NCBI RefSeq assembly: GCF_009708035.1
Contig: NZ_WMBQ01000001.1
Span: forward strand, 620,001 to 684,000
DNA length: 64,000 bases
DNA from: Hyphomicrobium album
GTDB lineage: Bacteria > Pseudomonadota > Alphaproteobacteria > Rhizobiales > Hyphomicrobiaceae
Direction of reading: 5' to 3'
Below the pieces are notes generated by a model. That model searched no databases and was not told the DNA's origin. It saw nothing but the letters and a program-made list of their open reading frames with translations. Shown here piece by piece: positions 60,755 to 64,000 of this stretch; the first letter of the stretch is position 1; each line of letters begins with the position of its first letter. A program made the translations under genes and the position numbers.

Positions 60755-62586
60755 CGCGCGGCCTCCTCGGCCTGCCCCAGCTCGCGCAGCCGGGCTTCCT
60801 CGGCCGCATCCTCCTCGAAGAGCTTTTCCAACGTCTTTACGTCGGAGCGGGCGCGCTCGCGCAGCTTATCGAGGTCGCTGGCGAGCTTATAGTCCTCGAC
60901 CAGGCGCCGCTCGTCGTGCGTGCGGAACGTATGGATGATGCGCCCCGCCTCGCGCTCGGACATGCCGAGCTTCTTCAGCAGCTGCTTAGCGATGTCGAGC
61001 GATGACAGAAACGTCTCGCGCTGCAGGTTGGTCACCCCGATATCGAGCAGCCGATGCGCGTGGTTGCGGTTACGCGCCCGGGCGAAGACCGGCAGATCCG
61101 GGTACTTGGAGCGCACCAGCTCGGCCGTGCGCATCGAGGCCTCGACGTCGTCGATGGCGAGCACAAAGGCCCGCGCCCGGTGCGCATCCGCCGCTTCGAG
61201 GATCTCCGCCCGGCTGGCGTCGCCGTAGAATGCCTGGGCGCCGAAGCGGCGCACAAACTCGACCTGCTCGGCGCTGATGTCGAGTGCAGTGAAGGGAATG
61301 CGCTTCGCCGTCAGGATGCGGGCGACGATCTGCCCGAAGCGGCCGAAGCCGGCGATGATCACGTGGCCGTCGTTGTCGGGCGGGGTGTCATAGGCCGGGG
61401 CCGGCCCCTTGCGCCGCCGCGACAGCAGGCTGTCGATTTTCAAGAGGATCGGCGTAGCCGCCATCGACAGGGTGACGATGATCGTCAGCAGCTCGGTGTT
61501 CTCGCTGGTCAGCGCGCCCGAGGCATAGCCGACCGTGAACAGCACGAAGGCGAACTCACCGCCTTGCGACAGCGCGATGCCGAGCCGGCGCGCCGGACCG
61601 GGCTCCAGCCCTTGCCAACGGCCGAGCACGTAGAGGATGACCGCCTTCACCGCGACGAGCCCGGCGACCAGCGTCAGGATGATGACCGGCTCGTCGAGCA
61701 GCAGGCGAACGTCGATGGTCATGCCGATCGCCGTGAAGAACAGCCCGAGCAGCAGGCCTTCGAACGGCTGGATGTCGGCTTCGAGCTGGTGCCGGTAGGA
61801 CGATTCCGCCAGCAGCGCTCCGGCGATGAAGGCGCCGAGCGACGCCGACAAGCCCGCCAGCTGCATGAGGATGGTCACGCCGACGACGGTAAGCAGCCCC
61901 GCCGCCGTCATCGCCTCTTTGACGCGTGTCAGCGCCACCAGGCGCAGCGCGTAGTCGAGCACGAAGTGACCGACGACCACGATAACGGCGATCAGGCCCA
62001 AGCCCTTCAGGACGGAAATGATGTCCATCTGCACAGTCGTTGCCGCTGCCGCGGCGACGGCCGTGGTGGCGAACAGCGGCGCGAAGGCGATCAGCGGGAT
62101 GGCCGCGAGGTCCTGGAACAGGAGCACCGAGAAGCCGAGACGGCCGTGGCGGGTATTGAGGTCGCCGGTCTCCTCCATGACCTGCAGTGCCAGCGCCGTG
62201 GACGACAGGGCAAGCGCCAGGCCGGCGAACAGCGCCGTCTGCCAGGAGAAGCCGACGAGCAGGCCGATGGCCGCGAGCGCCGCACCCGTCAGCAGCACCT
62301 GCTCGGTGCCGAGGACGAACACGGCGTAGCGCATCGCCCACAGTCGCTTGGGCCGCAGCTCGAGGCCGATCAGGAACAGCAGGAGCACGATGCCGAACTC
62401 GGCAAAGTGCAGAATCTCCTTCGCCTTGTAGTCGGAGAACGACCAGCCGATCGTGTTCGGGCCGAGCAGCATGCCGACGACGAGGTAGCCAAGCACCTCG
62501 CTGATGCCGAGCCAGCGCGCCAGCGGCCCGGCGATCGCGAGCGCAGCGAGGAGTATCGCGACTTCGTGCAGTGAGACGCCGACCAT
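60751..62586 (-). CDS. CPA2-family cation/proton antiporter with TrkA-N domain (KefB/KefC-like)
   Basis: This 611-residue inner-membrane antiporter has about twelve helices in residues 1-380 (start VGVSLHEVAILLAALAIAGP, then LGYLVVGMLLGPNTIG, GLALALSSTALALQVMEETG, LLFQDLAAIPLIAF), a TrkA-N domain near 410-530 (HVIIAGFGRFGQIVARIL, GDASRAEILEAAD) and a charged C-terminal helix. It is related to the other antiporter at 12042-13835. ATG at 62586 was preferred because GGGCGGGA precedes it; a GTG at 62604 is in frame. It is coupled to the PfkB kinase by an ATGA overlap. Ion specificity is not known. Confidence 0.92.
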   Translation of the reverse strand: MVGVSLHEVAILLAALAIAGPLARWLGISEVLGYLVVGMLLGPNTIGWSFSDYKAKEILHFAEFGIVLLLFLIGLELRPKRLWAMRYAVFVLGTEQVLLTGAALAAIGLLVGFSWQTALFAGLALALSSTALALQVMEETGDLNTRHGRLGFSVLLFQDLAAIPLIAFAPLFATTAVAAAAATTVQMDIISVLKGLGLIAVIVVVGHFVLDYALRLVALTRVKEAMTAAGLLTVVGVTILMQLAGLSASLGAFIAGALLAESSYRHQLEADIQPFEGLLLGLFFTAIGMTIDVRLLLDEPVIILTLVAGLVAVKAVILYVLGRWQGLEPGPARRLGIALSQGGEFAFVLFTVGYASGALTSENTELLTIIVTLSMAATPILLKIDSLLSRRRKGPAPAYDTPPDNDGHVIIAGFGRFGQIVARILTAKRIPFTALDISAEQVEFVRRFGAQAFYGDASRAEILEAADAHRARAFVLAIDDVEASMRTAELVRSKYPDLPVFARARNRNHAHRLLDIGVTNLQRETFLSSLDIAKQLLKKLGMSEREAGRIIHTFRTHDERRLVEDYKLASDLDKLRERARSDVKTLEKLFEEDAAEEARLRELGQAEEAAR

Positions 62587-62974
62587 TCCCGCCCATTCCC
62601 CCACGCCCGCGCGTCGTGCGCGGCTACTCCCAACTTAAGCGCGCAGCGGCCACACCGTTAGCGTTACCTCTACCACGGGCGTGGGCCACGTCGCCGCTGG
62701 CCGATCAATCCACGCGACGGCGGCAAAATTTTCGCGAGCGGTCAGCAACGCCTCGTCGAAGCGCGATGAATCTGCGATACTTATTCGCGTCAGTGATTTG
62801 CGTCATCTGGATGGGGGCATCCAACGAATCGACGCGTTTAACCGGCGTGTAACCTTAACGTCGCGTTAAGCGGTCTTTCCATACGATGAACATGTCGGCT
62901 GATCGTCCGCAGTCAAGGCTCGGACAAGCGGCGCGGTCGATGTGCAAGCAGCTTTGACTATTTGGGGGTCGCCG
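62587..62974. promoter_or_regulatory. Divergent control region, antiporter and small gene
   Basis: Contains the CtrA-type boxes at 62838-62869 and two GANTC sites (62766-62770 and 62826-62830). A 28-codon signal-like frame at 62764-62852 ends inside the first box, so I do not call it a gene. Confidence 0.55.
62838..62869 (+). promoter_or_regulatory. Tandem CtrA-type binding boxes
   Basis: TTAA-N7-TTAA at 62855-62869 is a perfect match to the CtrA consensus. TTAA-N7-GTAA at 62838-62852 differs at one base. They lie 106 bases before the ATG of the gene at 62975. CckA, the kinase that feeds CtrA, is encoded in this window. Confidence 0.65.
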
Positions 62975-63214
62975 ATGTCATTCGATCTCGTCATGCGCAC
63001 GCTGGGGGTACTGACCTGCCTCTACACCGTCGCCTACTTCGTCACCACGATGAGCGTCGCCGCGCTCAACGGCGTCACCTATAACTCCGGCCCCATGTGC
63101 GGCCATGACGGGTGCGTTACCGTCGCCAGCAAGCAGCACGCGAGGCAGCGCTACGCCTTCGTCGCCGACGATGCACCTCTGTGGACGGCAGCTTCGTACC
63201 TGCCGCTCAACTAA
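62975..63214 (+). CDS. Small membrane-linked protein, possible CtrA target
   Basis: This encodes 79 residues: MSFDLVMRTLGVLTCLYTVA opens one hydrophobic helix (about 7-31), followed by YNSGPMCGHDGCVTVASKQH (a CxxxxC pair with His) and an aromatic C-terminal part. GGGGG precedes the ATG at 62975. No named family. The two CtrA-type boxes upstream suggest cell-cycle control. A terminator at 63239-63276 follows, within the end of kdsA. Confidence 0.65.
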   Translation: MSFDLVMRTLGVLTCLYTVAYFVTTMSVAALNGVTYNSGPMCGHDGCVTVASKQHARQRYAFVADDAPLWTAASYLPLN

Positions 63215-63234
63215 GCTCAAAGTTCAGACGGACT

Positions 63235-64000
63235 TCACAAGGAGCGCACGCCACCGGCTGCGCTCCTTTGCTTTTTCACGAGCGCGTCGATCTCGATCAG
63301 CTCGGACATCAACGAAGCGAAGTCCTTGAGCGGCACCATGTTGGGGCCGTCGGAGGGCGCGCGGTCCGGGTCCTCGTGCGTCTCGATGAAGAGCCCAGCC
63401 ACACCGACGGCCACCGCGGCGCGCGCCAGCACCGGAACGTAGCGGCGGTCCCCGCCCGAGCTCGTCCCTTGGCCGCCCGGCTGCTGCACGGAGTGGGTGG
63501 CGTCGAAAATCACCGGGCACCCCGTCTCGGCCATGATCGGCAGCCCGCGCATATCGGTGACGAGCGTGTTGTAGCCGAAGGACGAGCCCCGCTCGGTCAG
63601 CAGCACGTTCGGATTGCCCGAGGCGACGACCTTCGCCACGACGTTCTTCATATCCCACGGCGCAAGGAACTGGCCCTTCTTCACCTTCACCACGCGCCCC
63701 GTCTGCGCTGCGGCCACGAGAAGGTCCGTCTGCCGGCACAGGAAGGCGGGAATCTGCAGCACGTCCACCACGGGCGCCACGAGCGCGCACTGGGCCGCGT
63801 CGTGGACGTCGGTGACGACCGGCAGCCCTAGCGTCTCACGGATCTCGGCGAACACGGGCAGCGCCGCGTCGAGCCCGATGCCGCGCTTGCCCGACAGCGA
63901 CGTGCGGTTCGCCTTGTCGAACGACGATTTGTAGACGAGGCCGAGGCCAAGCTTGGCGGCCATCTCTTTCAGGGCCGACGCCATCTCGAGTGCGTGCGCG
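63235..64000 (-). CDS. kdsA: 3-deoxy-8-phosphooctulonate synthase, N-terminus beyond the window
   Basis: KdsA condenses PEP and arabinose-5-phosphate to Kdo-8-phosphate for the lipopolysaccharide core. The frame is open to the right edge (reading AHALEM, then [20 protein letters not shown]), so the gene's start and the family's first 20 or so residues are outside. Motifs: [99 protein letters not shown]. The [11 protein letters not shown] loop is typical. The last codons form the hairpin at 63239-63268. Confidence 0.95.
   Translation of the reverse strand, partial: AHALEMASALKEMAAKLGLGLVYKSSFDKANRTSLSGKRGIGLDAALPVFAEIRETLGLPVVTDVHDAAQCALVAPVVDVLQIPAFLCRQTDLLVAAAQTGRVVKVKKGQFLAPWDMKNVVAKVVASGNPNVLLTERGSSFGYNTLVTDMRGLPIMAETGCPVIFDATHSVQQPGGQGTSSGGDRRYVPVLARAAVAVGVAGLFIETHEDPDRAPSDGPNMVPLKDFASLMSELIEIDALVKKQRSAAGGVRSL
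63239..63276 (+). terminator. Terminator inside the kdsA 3' end
   Basis: AAGGAGCGCA (63239-63248) pairs with TGCGCTCCTT (63259-63268), followed by TGCTTTTTC. It ends plus-strand transcription from the 62975 gene but lies inside the last codons of minus-strand kdsA. Confidence 0.85.

Noticed and set aside
62764-62852. 28-codon frame starting MNLRYLFASVICVIWM
   Set aside because: It looks like a signal peptide but has a weak RBS and its stop lies in the CtrA-type box, so the control-region reading is preferred.

Overview
The window is about 64 kb of GC-rich chromosome from an alphaproteobacterium, most likely a member of the Hyphomicrobiales (Rhizobiales). This rests on protein content rather than any marker RNA: a hybrid CckA kinase, recA next to alaS, a DksA with a one-cysteine zinc-finger region, opgG/opgH, a eukaryote-like NADP isocitrate dehydrogenase, DUF992 and YcjX/TIGR01620 proteins, a long apolipoprotein-like coiled-coil membrane protein, and three porins of a type seen in Hyphomicrobiaceae-like bacteria. 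I see no rRNA, tRNA, CRISPR array, phage or intact insertion sequence.

Layout. 1-4.1 kb: a decayed edge (glutaredoxin remnant), a small 8-cysteine secreted protein, an orphan PstS-like binding protein and a tandem PqiA-like membrane protein. 4.1-9.3 kb: rpsD, a periplasmic protein, a TrmJ-type methyltransferase with an unusual N-terminal DUF433-like domain, a DUF1963 protein, icd. 9.3-18 kb: small envelope proteins, a GDPD phosphodiesterase, a CPA2 antiporter, alaS, recA. 18-25.3 kb: a flagellar-type small protein, a TonB-like protein, an outer-membrane barrel, cckA with a small downstream gene, a FliO-like protein and dksA. 25.6-28.6 kb: MoxR ATPase, DUF1801, VOC and hypothetical proteins. 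28.7-34.9 kb: a 28-codon membrane peptide, ycjX and its TIGR01620 partner, converging on opgG-opgH for periplasmic glucans.

35.4-43.5 kb is an envelope locus with three related porins and two paralogous lipoproteins. The lipoproteins carry conserved Cys, His and Asp residues that suggest a papain/transglutaminase-like fold. It is followed by a CoxE-like VWA protein (the usual partner of the MoxR ATPase 17 kb away), lipoprotein and membrane genes, a CelD-like acetyltransferase, a ferredoxin and its TrxR-like reductase, an Hpt protein, and the coiled-coil protein. 52.2-64 kb is mainly metabolic: an Ala-Glu epimerase-like enzyme, an MFS transporter, then a minus-strand run tkt-pgk-ccdA-thiD, a second CPA2 antiporter overlapping a PfkB kinase, a small gene behind a perfect CtrA-type box, and kdsA cut by the right edge.

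Themes: envelope biogenesis (porins, OpgGH, KdsA, coiled-coil protein, lipoproteins) and the CckA/CtrA cell-cycle circuit (CckA, Hpt, CtrA box, flagellar-like orphans) dominate. I did not find an unmistakable new defence or biosynthetic system. The most interesting leads are the growth-pole-ring-like coiled-coil protein, the porin/lipoprotein locus, the CtrA-box gene, the DUF433-TrmJ fusion, and the 28-codon gene with a hairpin over the ycjX start.
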